Source of the DNA: Gammaproteobacteria bacterium
Lineage (GTDB): Bacteria > Pseudomonadota > Gammaproteobacteria > GCA-001735895
Reading direction: 5' to 3'
Assembly: GCA_030066085.1 (NCBI GenBank)
Contig: JASJCI010000008.1
Coordinates: forward strand, 1-44,230
DNA length: 44,230 bases
Below the pieces are notes generated by a model, which did not search any database, was not told the DNA's origin, and saw only the letters and a list, made by a program, of their open reading frames with translations. Position 1 is the stretch's first letter; every line of letters begins with the position of its first letter. The position numbers and the translations under genes are program-made. Of the stretch, positions 7,497 to 16,054 are shown piece by piece.

Positions 7497-8894
7497 CTAG
7501 CAGTCGACGACCTTGCCGGGGTTCATGATGTCCTGCGGATCCAGCGCCTGCTTGATTCCCTGCATGACCGCAACCGCGCCGTCGCCGTGCTCGGCCCGCA
7601 TGTGCTTGAGTTTGCCCATGCCGATGCCGTGTTCGCCGGTACAGGTTCCGCCCATGTCGAGCGCGCGTCGCACCAGGCGCCGGTCATACTCGAGCACGCG
7701 CGCCATCATGTCGTCGTCGTCGGGATCGACGAACACGGTGCTGTGAAAATTGCCGTCGCCAACGTGGCCGACGATCGGCGCAAACAGGTTCGACTCGGCT
7801 ATGTCCTGCTGCGTTTCGGCAATGCAGTCCGCCAGCCGGGAAATAGGGACACAGACATCGGTGACGTAGCCGCGCGATCCGGGCTTGACCGCGAGGCCGG
7901 CATAATACGCGTCGTGGCGTGCACGCCAGAGCTGCTGGCGCTCGCTTTCCTGGTCGGCCCACTGGAAATCGCCGCCGCCGAAATCGCGCGCAATCTCCGC
8001 GAACATCGCGACCTGTTCGGCCACACCCGCCTGCGTGCCGTGAAACTCGAGGAACAGCGTGTCGCGTTCGGGGTAATCGGTTTTGCTGTAGGCGTTGATT
8101 GCGCGCATGTAGGTGCTGTCGAGCAGCTCGATGCGCGCTACCGGGATCGCCATCTGGATGGTCTGAATGGTCGCCTCTGCCGCCGAGCGTATATCGGGGA
8201 AGTTGACGATTGCCGCCGAGATTGCCTCGGTCAGGCCATACAGCCGCAGGTGCACCTCGGTAATCACCCCGAGGGTACCCTCGGAACCGACGAACAGTCG
8301 CGTCAGGTCGTAACCGGCGGCCGACTTGCGCGCGCGTGTGCCGGTGCGAATGATATCGCCGCTGGCGGTTACCACGGTCAGGCCGAGCACGTTTTCGCGC
8401 ATCGTGCCGTAGCGCACGGCGTTGGTGCCCGAGGCGCGCGTGGCGGTCATGCCGCCGAGCGACGCGTCGGCACCCGGATCGATCGGGAAAAACAGCCCGG
8501 TGTCGCGCAGGTACTGGTTGAGCTGGCGGCGGGTAACGCCGGCCTGCACCCGGCAATCCATGTCCTCGGCGTTGACTTCGATGACTTCGTTCATTTGCGA
8601 CAGGTCGATACAGACGCCGCCGCGCAGGGCCTGCACCTGCGCTTCCAGCGAGGTCCCGCTGCCGAACGGAATCACCGCGGTCCCGGTCTCGGCGCAAACC
8701 CGAACCACGGCGGCTACCTCGTCGCTGGAGTGCGGAAAACAGACCAGGTCGGGCAGCTGCGGCGCATGCCAGGACTCGCCGCGGCCGTGCTGTTCACGCA
8801 GCGAGTGGCCCGCGGAAACGCGCTCGCCGAGCATTGCCTGCAGGCGCGACAGCAGGTCGCTTGTTACGGATGTGGCGGCAGCGGGCTGGTTCAT
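7497..8894 (-). CDS. FAD-linked 2-hydroxyacid dehydrogenase (D-lactate dehydrogenase/GlcD-like)
   Basis: The 465-residue VAO-type flavoprotein has an N-terminal FAD-binding (PCMH) domain with VIPFGSGTSLEAQ, DPGADASLGGMTATRASGTNAVRYG and FVGSEGTLGVITEVHLRLY. Its C-terminal FAD-oxidase domain has the substrate/metal His motifs GHVGDGNFHSTV and GTCTGEHGIGMGK. Length and motifs fit the cytochrome-linked D-lactate dehydrogenase branch, oxidising D-2-hydroxy acids with electrons going to a quinone or cytochrome. It stands alone, without GlcE or GlcF partners, unlike the paralog at 24717. The exact substrate cannot be read from sequence. Confidence 0.88.
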   Translation of the reverse strand: MNQPAAATSVTSDLLSRLQAMLGERVSAGHSLREQHGRGESWHAPQLPDLVCFPHSSDEVAAVVRVCAETGTAVIPFGSGTSLEAQVQALRGGVCIDLSQMNEVIEVNAEDMDCRVQAGVTRRQLNQYLRDTGLFFPIDPGADASLGGMTATRASGTNAVRYGTMRENVLGLTVVTASGDIIRTGTRARKSAAGYDLTRLFVGSEGTLGVITEVHLRLYGLTEAISAAIVNFPDIRSAAEATIQTIQMAIPVARIELLDSTYMRAINAYSKTDYPERDTLFLEFHGTQAGVAEQVAMFAEIARDFGGGDFQWADQESERQQLWRARHDAYYAGLAVKPGSRGYVTDVCVPISRLADCIAETQQDIAESNLFAPIVGHVGDGNFHSTVFVDPDDDDMMARVLEYDRRLVRRALDMGGTCTGEHGIGMGKLKHMRAEHGDGAVAVMQGIKQALDPQDIMNPGKVVDC

Positions 8895-9085
8895 TGTTGC
8901 ACCGATAGAGTTCGAGCCGGGTAGCGATTATGCATCAGGCTCGAGCCGGACGCACGCGAGGCGTCCCGCTACATGGCAAACGGCTCGAAGCTGTCTATAC
9001 TCAATCCGACTACCCCGAACAGCAAAAACTACCAGCCGATCCCCGTGTGTTTTGACGGATATTCAGTAGCCTGGCGAGGTCACGC

Positions 9086-11401
9086 GTGATGTCGAGCGAC
9101 GACCGGGACGGCAATCCCGATAGCCTGCGCGCCGAACTCGAGCGCTTTCGCCGGCTCGAGGCGCTGTACAACGCCACCGAGCAGCTCGCGCTGATCGGCC
9201 ATTTCGAGTGGGATTATGCCTCCGATCGCCTGCTGTCATGCTCGCAGCAGTATGCCAGCCTGTTCGGCATGGATGTCGACGCGGTCATCGAGGACCAGGA
9301 CGGCTGGGAAAAACTACTGCAGTGGGTGCATCCCGACGACCACGCGCGCTACCGTGACGCTCACGAGCGCCTGTTAAGGAAGCGCGAACTCGAGGAACAG
9401 TACCGGATCGTCAGCGGCGACGGCGCCGTGCGCCACATTCGCGAATCCAGCGTGCTCACGGTGGACGACGAAGGCCGCGCCACCGGTTGGTTCGGCATCC
9501 TGCAGGACGTCACCCAGCAGGTCAAACACGAGCGTGATCTCGAGTACCGCGACGAGCTTGCGCGCCAGGCGGAATCGATTACCGATATCGGCCATTTTAT
9601 CTACGACGAGGAGTCCGAACGCTACGTCTACATGAGCGCGGGTTGCGCGCGTATCTTCGGCAGCACGCCGGAGGCCTACGTCGCCCGGGTCGACAGTTTC
9701 GAGCAGGATCTGGCCGATATCGTCGTCGAAGACCGTGCACGGGTCGAGGAAGAGTACCGCAGCTACCGCAGGTCGGGCGAGGACTGTGCGATCGAGTACC
9801 GCATTCGCCGGGCGGATGGTTCGATTCGCTGGGTGCGGGAGCTGAGCAAGGCCAAGATCATCCACAACGGGCGGGTCCGGCAAACGCTCGGTGTAATGTG
9901 CGACATCACGCAGCGCGTGCAGCGTGAACAGGAGCTGGTGTTCAAGGATGCCCTCGCCAACCAGGCCGAGGAAATCACCGACATCGGTTACTTCCTGTTC
10001 GACGAACGGCAGGATTGCCACCTTTTCGTCAGCCCGGGCCAGGCGCGTATCGTCGGCCTCGACGTCGACGAATACATGAAAAAAGTCGTCAGCAACGAGG
10101 ACTACATCAACCTGGTGTACGAACCCGATCGCGATATCCTGCGGCGGGCCTACTACGAGGATATCGACCGCGTGGGCGGCTGGAACGTGGAGTACCGCCT
10201 GCTGCGGCCCGACGGCGAACTGCGCTGGATTCGCGAAATCGGCCAGTCGCTCAAGGTCGACGCCCGGGGCGTCGAGCAAACCATCGGCGTGCTGCAGGAT
10301 GTTACCGAGCAGAAACAGGCGGAACAGGAGCTGGTGTTCAGGGACGCGATGGCCAACCAGGCCGAGGCCATTACCGAGATAGGGCACTTCGTCTACGACG
10401 AGATCCGCCAGGAATACCTGTTCGCCAGTCCCGGCCTGGCCCGCATTCACGGCTTGTCGGAAATCGAGCTGACCCGCAGCAAGATTTCATGGGACGGCGA
10501 CATGAAGCTGATTCACCCGGAGGATCGTGCCCACGTGCGCAAGGCCTACGATGACTTTCTCGTCAATGGCGGCGACTGGCAGGTCGATTACCGTCTGATC
10601 CGCGGCGACGGCGAAATCCGCTGGGTACGTGAAATGGGCAAGGCGCACGTCATGAACCACGGCATCCCGGAACAGACCATCGGCGTGTTGCAGGACATTA
10701 CCGCGCAAAAGCAGGCCGAACAGGAAATCATCGAGGCGCGCGACACGCTCGAGCAGCAGGTGATCGAGCGCACCCGTGAACTCGCCAATACCGTCAAGCA
10801 GCTGCAGGACGAAGTCAAGGAACGCGAAAAGATTGCCGCCGAACTCGATTTTCTCGCCAACCACGATGCGCTGACCGGTTTGCCGAGCCTGCGCCTGTGC
10901 AAGGATCGCCTCGACCAGTCGCTGGCCGAAGCCCGCCGCAACCGGCAGACCTCGGCGGTCATGTTCCTCGACCTTGACGGTTTCAAGGAGATCAACGACG
11001 AACACGGCCACGAGGTCGGTGACCTGGTGCTGAAGGTGATTGCCGACCGGATCAAAGCCGAGATTCGCGAGACCGATACCGTTGCCCGTATCGGTGGCGA
11101 CGAATTCGTTATCATCCTGTCCAGCCTGCCGGACCTGGCGATTTCCGAGCGCATCGCCGGCAACCTGATCGAGCAGGTCGCGCAGCCCATCCAGATCGAG
11201 CAAATCCATCTCGGGGTCAGCTCGAGCATCGGGATTGCGCTCTACCCCGACAACGGCACGACTGCCGAGCAACTGATCCGCGCGGCTGACAAGGCCATGT
11301 ACCAGGTCAAGCGCGCGGGCAAGAACGCCTACGGCTTCGCTGAGCGCGAGCGACGCTACGAGGTAGTGGGCGGCAAGGATCACAAGCCGGTGGAGGGCTA
11401 G
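9086..11401 (+). CDS. Diguanylate cyclase with four PAS domains
   Basis: The protein has 771 residues from GTG 9086 (770 from the ATG at 9089, equally likely). Four consecutive PAS/PAC units occupy roughly 24-150, 155-280, 285-415 and 415-545; each ends in a W(V/I)RE...GVLQDVT-like PAC strand and is linked by ELVFxDAxANQAExITxIGxF. A coiled coil follows (about 548-590) and then a GGDEF domain. The active-site GGDEF is intact at 670-674 and the RxxD inhibitory site (RETD) is present five residues upstream. No EAL domain and no membrane segment are seen, so this is a soluble c-di-GMP synthase sensing cytoplasmic ligands or redox state. It ends 3 bp before a paralog with the same GGDEF module. 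Confidence 0.93.
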   Translation: MMSSDDRDGNPDSLRAELERFRRLEALYNATEQLALIGHFEWDYASDRLLSCSQQYASLFGMDVDAVIEDQDGWEKLLQWVHPDDHARYRDAHERLLRKRELEEQYRIVSGDGAVRHIRESSVLTVDDEGRATGWFGILQDVTQQVKHERDLEYRDELARQAESITDIGHFIYDEESERYVYMSAGCARIFGSTPEAYVARVDSFEQDLADIVVEDRARVEEEYRSYRRSGEDCAIEYRIRRADGSIRWVRELSKAKIIHNGRVRQTLGVMCDITQRVQREQELVFKDALANQAEEITDIGYFLFDERQDCHLFVSPGQARIVGLDVDEYMKKVVSNEDYINLVYEPDRDILRRAYYEDIDRVGGWNVEYRLLRPDGELRWIREIGQSLKVDARGVEQTIGVLQDVTEQKQAEQELVFRDAMANQAEAITEIGHFVYDEIRQEYLFASPGLARIHGLSEIELTRSKISWDGDMKLIHPEDRAHVRKAYDDFLVNGGDWQVDYRLIRGDGEIRWVREMGKAHVMNHGIPEQTIGVLQDITAQKQAEQEIIEARDTLEQQVIERTRELANTVKQLQDEVKEREKIAAELDFLANHDALTGLPSLRLCKDRLDQSLAEARRNRQTSAVMFLDLDGFKEINDEHGHEVGDLVLKVIADRIKAEIRETDTVARIGGDEFVIILSSLPDLAISERIAGNLIEQVAQPIQIEQIHLGVSSSIGIALYPDNGTTAEQLIRAADKAMYQVKRAGKNAYGFAERERRYEVVGGKDHKPVEG

Positions 11402-11404
11402 AAC

Positions 11405-12910
11405 ATGGGAGGCCGGGTTTACAAGTTGTACAACCAGCAGGGTGTGCTGGCCGAGCTCGACAAGCTGCGTCACCGGGAAACCCTGCTCGACGCCACCGAG
11501 CAGATCGCGCACATCGGTCACTGCGAATGGGACTATGCAAACAACTGTATCCGCTCCTGTTCCGACGGGTACGCGCGCCTGTTCGGCCTGACGGTGGGCG
11601 AGATCATGGAGCTGCACGACAGCTGGGAAAAGTCACTGGAACAGATTCATGCGGACGATCGCGAGCGCTACCGGCAGTCCTACGAATCGCAGGAGCGGCT
11701 CGGTTCGCACGAGGTCGAGTACCGGTTACTGCGCAAGGATGGTGAACTGCGCCATATCTACGAAACCGGCACCGTTGAATTCGATGACGAAGGCACACCG
11801 ATCTCCGCCTTCAGCCTGCTGCAGGACATAACCGATCGCAAGCAGTACGAACTCGAACTCGAAAGCCGCGATGCGCTGGCCCAGCAGGCCGAGGCCATCG
11901 TCGATATCGGCCATTTTATTTTCGATACCTCGAGCGAGACCTACAGCTACATCAGCCCGGGTTTCGCCAAGATTCACGGCGTTTCCGTCGACGAATACCT
12001 GAGCATGGTCAAAACGGTCGACGACGATATCGAGGACGTGCACCCCGACGACTACGACATGGTCCAGGAAACCTACCGCCATACGGACCAGACCGGTGAA
12101 GAGTTCCTGATCGAGTACCGGATTTTTCGCAGCGACGGCGAAATGCGCTGGCTGCGCGAGCAGGGCACGGCGCGGCCGTCGGCCGAGGGCGGGGTGATCC
12201 AGCGAATCGGTGTTATCCAGGATATTACCCAGCAAAAGCGCACCGAGCAGAGCCTGCGCGAGGCGCGCGATTCGCTCGAGGTCATGGTCAGAAACCGCAC
12301 GCGAAAACTGGCGCAGACCGTCAAGCGCCTCGAGGAAGAGGTCGAGGAGCGCGAAAAAATCGCCGCCGAACTGGATTTCCTCGCCAACCACGACGCCTTG
12401 ACCGGACTGCCCAGCCTGCGCCTGTGCAAGGATCGGCTCGAGCATTCGCTGGCGGAGGCGCGCCGCAACCGCCAGATGTCGGCGGTCATGTTTCTCGATC
12501 TCGACGGTTTCAAGGAAATCAACGATGCCCACGGACATGAATTCGGCGACCTGGTGCTGAAGGAAATCGCCTGCCGAATCAAGGGAGAGATTCGCGAAAC
12601 CGACACGGTCGCGCGCATCGGTGGCGACGAGTTCATCATCATCCTGTCGAGCGTGCCGGAGCTCGAAATCGTCGAGCGTATCGCCGCCAGCCTGATCGAT
12701 GGGGTTGCGGCGCCTTTTGATATCGAGCGGGTCGAGGAATGCGTCAGCGCCAGTATCGGCATCGCGCTTTACCCGGACCACGGCACGACCGCCGAGCAGC
12801 TGATTCGCTCCGCCGACAAGGCGATGTACGCGGTCAAGCGCCAGGGCAAGAACAATTACGGTCTCGCGCAGTCCGGCGACGAGACCACCAGGCTGGCCGA
12901 TCCGGGCTGA
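11405..12910 (+). CDS. Diguanylate cyclase with two PAS domains (paralog of upstream gene)
   Basis: This 501-residue paralog has two PAS/PAC units (about 17-140 and 150-280), a coiled coil (about 285-320) and a GGDEF domain with intact GGDEF at 406-410 and an RETD inhibitory site. The GGDEF domain is nearly identical to that of the upstream gene over long runs (e.g. LANHDALTGLPSLRLCKDRL), and the first PAS resembles the upstream PAS1 (LxDATEQIAHIGHCEWDYA). So it arose by duplication with loss or gain of two PAS units. Three bases separate the genes, implying cotranscription. It predicts c-di-GMP synthesis; no EAL domain or membrane segment is seen. Confidence 0.93.
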   Translation: MGGRVYKLYNQQGVLAELDKLRHRETLLDATEQIAHIGHCEWDYANNCIRSCSDGYARLFGLTVGEIMELHDSWEKSLEQIHADDRERYRQSYESQERLGSHEVEYRLLRKDGELRHIYETGTVEFDDEGTPISAFSLLQDITDRKQYELELESRDALAQQAEAIVDIGHFIFDTSSETYSYISPGFAKIHGVSVDEYLSMVKTVDDDIEDVHPDDYDMVQETYRHTDQTGEEFLIEYRIFRSDGEMRWLREQGTARPSAEGGVIQRIGVIQDITQQKRTEQSLREARDSLEVMVRNRTRKLAQTVKRLEEEVEEREKIAAELDFLANHDALTGLPSLRLCKDRLEHSLAEARRNRQMSAVMFLDLDGFKEINDAHGHEFGDLVLKEIACRIKGEIRETDTVARIGGDEFIIILSSVPELEIVERIAASLIDGVAAPFDIERVEECVSASIGIALYPDHGTTAEQLIRSADKAMYAVKRQGKNNYGLAQSGDETTRLADPG

Positions 12911-13007
12911 TTAGCGACAGTTAACAGCAGCAGTTGCTGGCCCTGTCACCGATTTAGTCGATACAATCGCGTGGGCGGAATTTTGCCGCTGCAACTTCCA
13001 GCAGGAT

Positions 13008-13931
13008 ATGGCCGCGTCCTCGCAACCGCTGGCCGGGCACCGCGATCTTCCGGGTTTCGGCATCACGTTTTTCATCGGCAACATGGCCATCATGGCATTG
13101 CTCGGCGCGGGCGTGCGTGAACTGCTCGGACGCGATTACTCCCTTGGCCAGGTGCTGCTGTTTCGGTTTGCTTTCGCCAGCCTGATTTTCTGGGCGGTTT
13201 TGTTGGCAACCGTCGGGTTCGCCGGCCTGGCCACGCGCCGGCCGCTCGACCACGCCATTCGCGGATGCAGCGGCGTGATAAGCCTCGGCCTGCTGTATTT
13301 CGCCCTCGGCCGCATACCGCTGGCCGATGCTACCGCGATCGCCTACGCGGCACCGATTTTCATCACCGTACTGGCCATCTTCCTGCTCGGGGAGACGATC
13401 GGTATCCGCCGCTGGCTGGCGGTCATCGCCGGCTTCGCCGGCGTGTTGCTGATCGCGCAGCCCGGCGGGTCCGGCTGGGATATCGGCATGCTGGCCGCCG
13501 CCGGCTCGGCGCTCGGCGGTGCTTTGGTCGCGATCTGGCTGCGCAAGCTGAGCAGCAGCGAACGGCCGGTCACGATCGGCATCTACTACAACGGGCTGGG
13601 TACCCTGATCTGCGCGGCCTGGATAACCTGGAGCGGGTGGCATGCGCCCGTTGCCGGGGATGCGTGGTTACTCGCCGGCTTTGCGCTCGGCTGCGGGCTG
13701 CAGCAATGGCTGCTGACGATCTCGTTTCGCTACGCCGAAGCCAGCCTGCTTGCACCCTTCGAAAACCTGGCGATGGTGTTTGCCGCGATCGTCGGCTTCC
13801 TGCTGTGGGGGGAGGTGCCGGCACTGACGACCTGGCTCGGCGCCGCGGTGATTGCCGCCAGCGCGCTGTTCATCCTCCGCCGTGGTCGCGTGCGCAGCCA
13901 GTCCTCGGCAAAAACGGCGCGATTTGAATAA
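13008..13931 (+). CDS. EamA/DMT family transporter
   Basis: The 307-residue polytopic protein has two EamA repeats of about five helices each. The first carries LLYFALGRIPLADATAIAYAAPIFITVLAIFLLGE and the second ends FENLAMVFAAIVGFLLWGEVPALTTWLGAAVIAASALFIL, both standard drug/metabolite-transporter signatures. Members export amino acids, nucleosides or other metabolites; the substrate cannot be deduced. Its stop overlaps the probable TTG start of the MFS gene by 8 bp. A TACAAT hexamer at 12962-12967 upstream may be a -10 box. Confidence 0.88.
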   Translation: MAASSQPLAGHRDLPGFGITFFIGNMAIMALLGAGVRELLGRDYSLGQVLLFRFAFASLIFWAVLLATVGFAGLATRRPLDHAIRGCSGVISLGLLYFALGRIPLADATAIAYAAPIFITVLAIFLLGETIGIRRWLAVIAGFAGVLLIAQPGGSGWDIGMLAAAGSALGGALVAIWLRKLSSSERPVTIGIYYNGLGTLICAAWITWSGWHAPVAGDAWLLAGFALGCGLQQWLLTISFRYAEASLLAPFENLAMVFAAIVGFLLWGEVPALTTWLGAAVIAASALFILRRGRVRSQSSAKTARFE

Positions 13932-15078
13932 GCGCTCGCTGACGCTGCCGGCCTGCATGCTGGTCACGCTGGTGCTCGGAACGGTGCACGGTTTCTCGGT
14001 TTTACTGGTGCCGCTGCAGGAAGCGCTGGCGCTGCCGCGCGCGCAGGTCAGCCTGCTGTACTCGCTGGCGCTGGTGGCGATAACGCTGGCGGTATTCGGC
14101 GGCCATCGATGGTACGCGCGCGGACCGGCGTGGCTGCTGGTAATCACGACCTGTTGCCTGGCGGCCAGCGGCCTGTGGTTATGTGGACGCGCGCAGGGCT
14201 GGGGCTGGCTGTTGCTGGGCTACAGCCTGGTATTCGGCCTCAGCAACGGTTTCGGTTACGGCTATTGCCTGCAGCTCGCCGGCCAGGTGCTGGCGCGCTC
14301 GCGCGGGCTGGCGATGGGCGCGGTTACCGCGACCTACGCGGTGGGTTCGGTCGTTTTTGCCTACGTCGGCGGCCGCCATCTCGATGGCGGCACGGTCGAG
14401 GCGGTGCTGCTTGCGCTGGCGGCAGCAATCCTGCTGATCGGGCTGCTGGCCGCCGGCCTGCTCGCGCTCGCCGGCGTGCGTTTCGAGTCGGTTAGCCTGG
14501 AGCCGGGGTCGGATATGCCGGCGCTGCCGCTGGCGAAGGTGCTGCGCTACTGGCTGGCCTACCTGTCGGCTGTGTTTGCGGGACTGATGGCGATCGGTCA
14601 TGCCGCCGGTATCGCGCTCGCCGACGGCGCGTCGACCGACCTTTCCAACCAGGCCGCGGCCATGGTCGGCGTTGGCAGCACGCTGGGCGGGTTCGCCGCC
14701 GGCTGGCTGGTGGACCGGGCGGGGTCGCGCCGACTGCTGATCGGCTTGCCATTGCTGTCGACCCTGGCGCTGGTCGTGCTGGCCCTGTCCGGCGGCCCGC
14801 TGGCCACGGTGGCGCTGCTCAGCCTGGCCGGCTTTTCCTACGGCGCCGTGATCGCGGTGTACCCGGTCGCCATCGCCGACGATTTTGGCGCGCGCGGGCC
14901 GCAGGTTTACGGGCTGGTTTTCACCGCCTGGGGCCTCGCCGGCCTGTGTGCGCCCTGGAGCGCCGGCCTGCTGTTCGACTGGCGCGCGGATTATCGCGTC
15001 GCGCTGCTCCTGGCAGCGATCGTTGCCGCCGCCTCGGCCGGGTTTGCGGGCGCTTATCGCCTCGGCGGGCGCGGCTGA
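13924..15078 (+). CDS. MFS transporter
   Basis: A major-facilitator protein of about 384 residues with twelve hydrophobic segments in two six-helix halves. The N-terminal half begins LVTLVLGTVHGFSVLLVPLQEALALPRAQVSLLYS, resembling the oxalate/formate-antiporter-like branch of MFS; the second half begins near VLRYWLAYLSAVFAG. I chose TTG 13924, giving MNKRSLTL directly before helix 1 and an 8-bp overlap with the upstream EamA gene; an ATG at 13852 would add 24 residues of non-membrane sequence shared with the EamA gene in another frame. The substrate is unknown; monocarboxylates are plausible for this branch. Confidence 0.82.
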   Translation: MNKRSLTLPACMLVTLVLGTVHGFSVLLVPLQEALALPRAQVSLLYSLALVAITLAVFGGHRWYARGPAWLLVITTCCLAASGLWLCGRAQGWGWLLLGYSLVFGLSNGFGYGYCLQLAGQVLARSRGLAMGAVTATYAVGSVVFAYVGGRHLDGGTVEAVLLALAAAILLIGLLAAGLLALAGVRFESVSLEPGSDMPALPLAKVLRYWLAYLSAVFAGLMAIGHAAGIALADGASTDLSNQAAAMVGVGSTLGGFAAGWLVDRAGSRRLLIGLPLLSTLALVVLALSGGPLATVALLSLAGFSYGAVIAVYPVAIADDFGARGPQVYGLVFTAWGLAGLCAPWSAGLLFDWRADYRVALLLAAIVAAASAGFAGAYRLGGRG

Positions 15079-15147
15079 ATCCTGCGCGCATCGAAGCGGT
15101 CCGTGCCCGGTTTGCAATGGAGTCGTGGATGATGGTCCAATCGCGCG

Positions 15148-16044
15148 ATGCCGCATCAATCTAACCTGCTGGGTTGCCTGTGGATGGTGGCCGGCGGGCT
15201 GCTGTTCGTCGCCGTGACCGTGCTCGTGCGCCATCTCGGCTCGGACCTGCCGGCGGTGCAGGCCGCGTTCATTCGTTATCTCGTCGGCGTTGTGCTGGTG
15301 CTGCCGATGCTGTGGCGCATGCGCGGCCGCCTGCGGCAGGCGCGCGGCATGAAGCTGTACTTCGCGCGCGGTGTCGTACACGGCGGTGCGGTCATGCTCT
15401 GGTTCTACGCGATGGCGCGGATACCGCTGGCCGACGTCACCGCGATCGGTTTTTCGACGCCGGTATTTACCGCGCTGGGCGCGGTGCTGATTTTCGGTGA
15501 AAAGATCCGCGTGCGGCGCATGCTCGCGATCGCCACCGGCTTCATCGGCACCTTGATTATCCTGCGGCCCGGGTTGCAGGTAATCGAGCCGGGTGCGCTG
15601 GCGCAGCTGGTGGCGGCGCTGCTGTTTGCGGGGTCTTTCCTGCTGGCCAAGCGCCTGACCCGGGAAGAGCCGTCAGCCGATATTCTCGTCATGCTGACGC
15701 TGTTCTGCACGCTGGCGCTGCTGCCGGGCGCAGTCTATTACTGGCAGACGCCGACCCCGGTGGAAGTGGGCTGGCTTGCGCTGGTAGCGGTGTTCGCCAC
15801 CGCCGGTCACTATGCGCTGACGCGAGCGATCGCGCATGCGCCGCTGACCGTCACCCAGCCGCTGTCGTTCCTGCAGCTGGTGTGGGCGGTACTGTTCGGC
15901 TACTGGCTGTTCGACGAGATCCCGGATGTCTGGGTCATCGGGGGCGCGGCGCTGATCGTGGCGGCAATTTCCTACCTGACGCACCGCGAGGCTGTCGCCG
16001 CGCGCCGGGTGCGGGTGCAGGCGGCCTCGACCACCGCTCCCTAG
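15148..16044 (+). CDS. EamA/DMT family transporter
   Basis: The 298-residue protein has two EamA repeats and about ten membrane segments. HGGAVMLWFYAMARIPLADVTAIGFSTPVFTALGAVLIFGEK in the first repeat and FLQLVWAVLFGYWLFDEIPD in the second are typical. It is the third transporter in a row on this strand, 69 bp after the MFS gene, and belongs to the RhaT/YdcZ-like exporter group by general pattern. Its substrate is unknown. It converges on the class V PLP gene with only 10 bp between stop codons. Confidence 0.88.
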   Translation: MPHQSNLLGCLWMVAGGLLFVAVTVLVRHLGSDLPAVQAAFIRYLVGVVLVLPMLWRMRGRLRQARGMKLYFARGVVHGGAVMLWFYAMARIPLADVTAIGFSTPVFTALGAVLIFGEKIRVRRMLAIATGFIGTLIILRPGLQVIEPGALAQLVAALLFAGSFLLAKRLTREEPSADILVMLTLFCTLALLPGAVYYWQTPTPVEVGWLALVAVFATAGHYALTRAIAHAPLTVTQPLSFLQLVWAVLFGYWLFDEIPDVWVIGGAALIVAAISYLTHREAVAARRVRVQAASTTAP

Positions 16045-16054
16045 GGTTCAATCG

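Noticed and set aside
7587-8924. 445-codon plus-strand open frame over the D-lactate dehydrogenase-like gene
   Set aside because: No recognisable domain; the minus strand encodes a complete flavoprotein.
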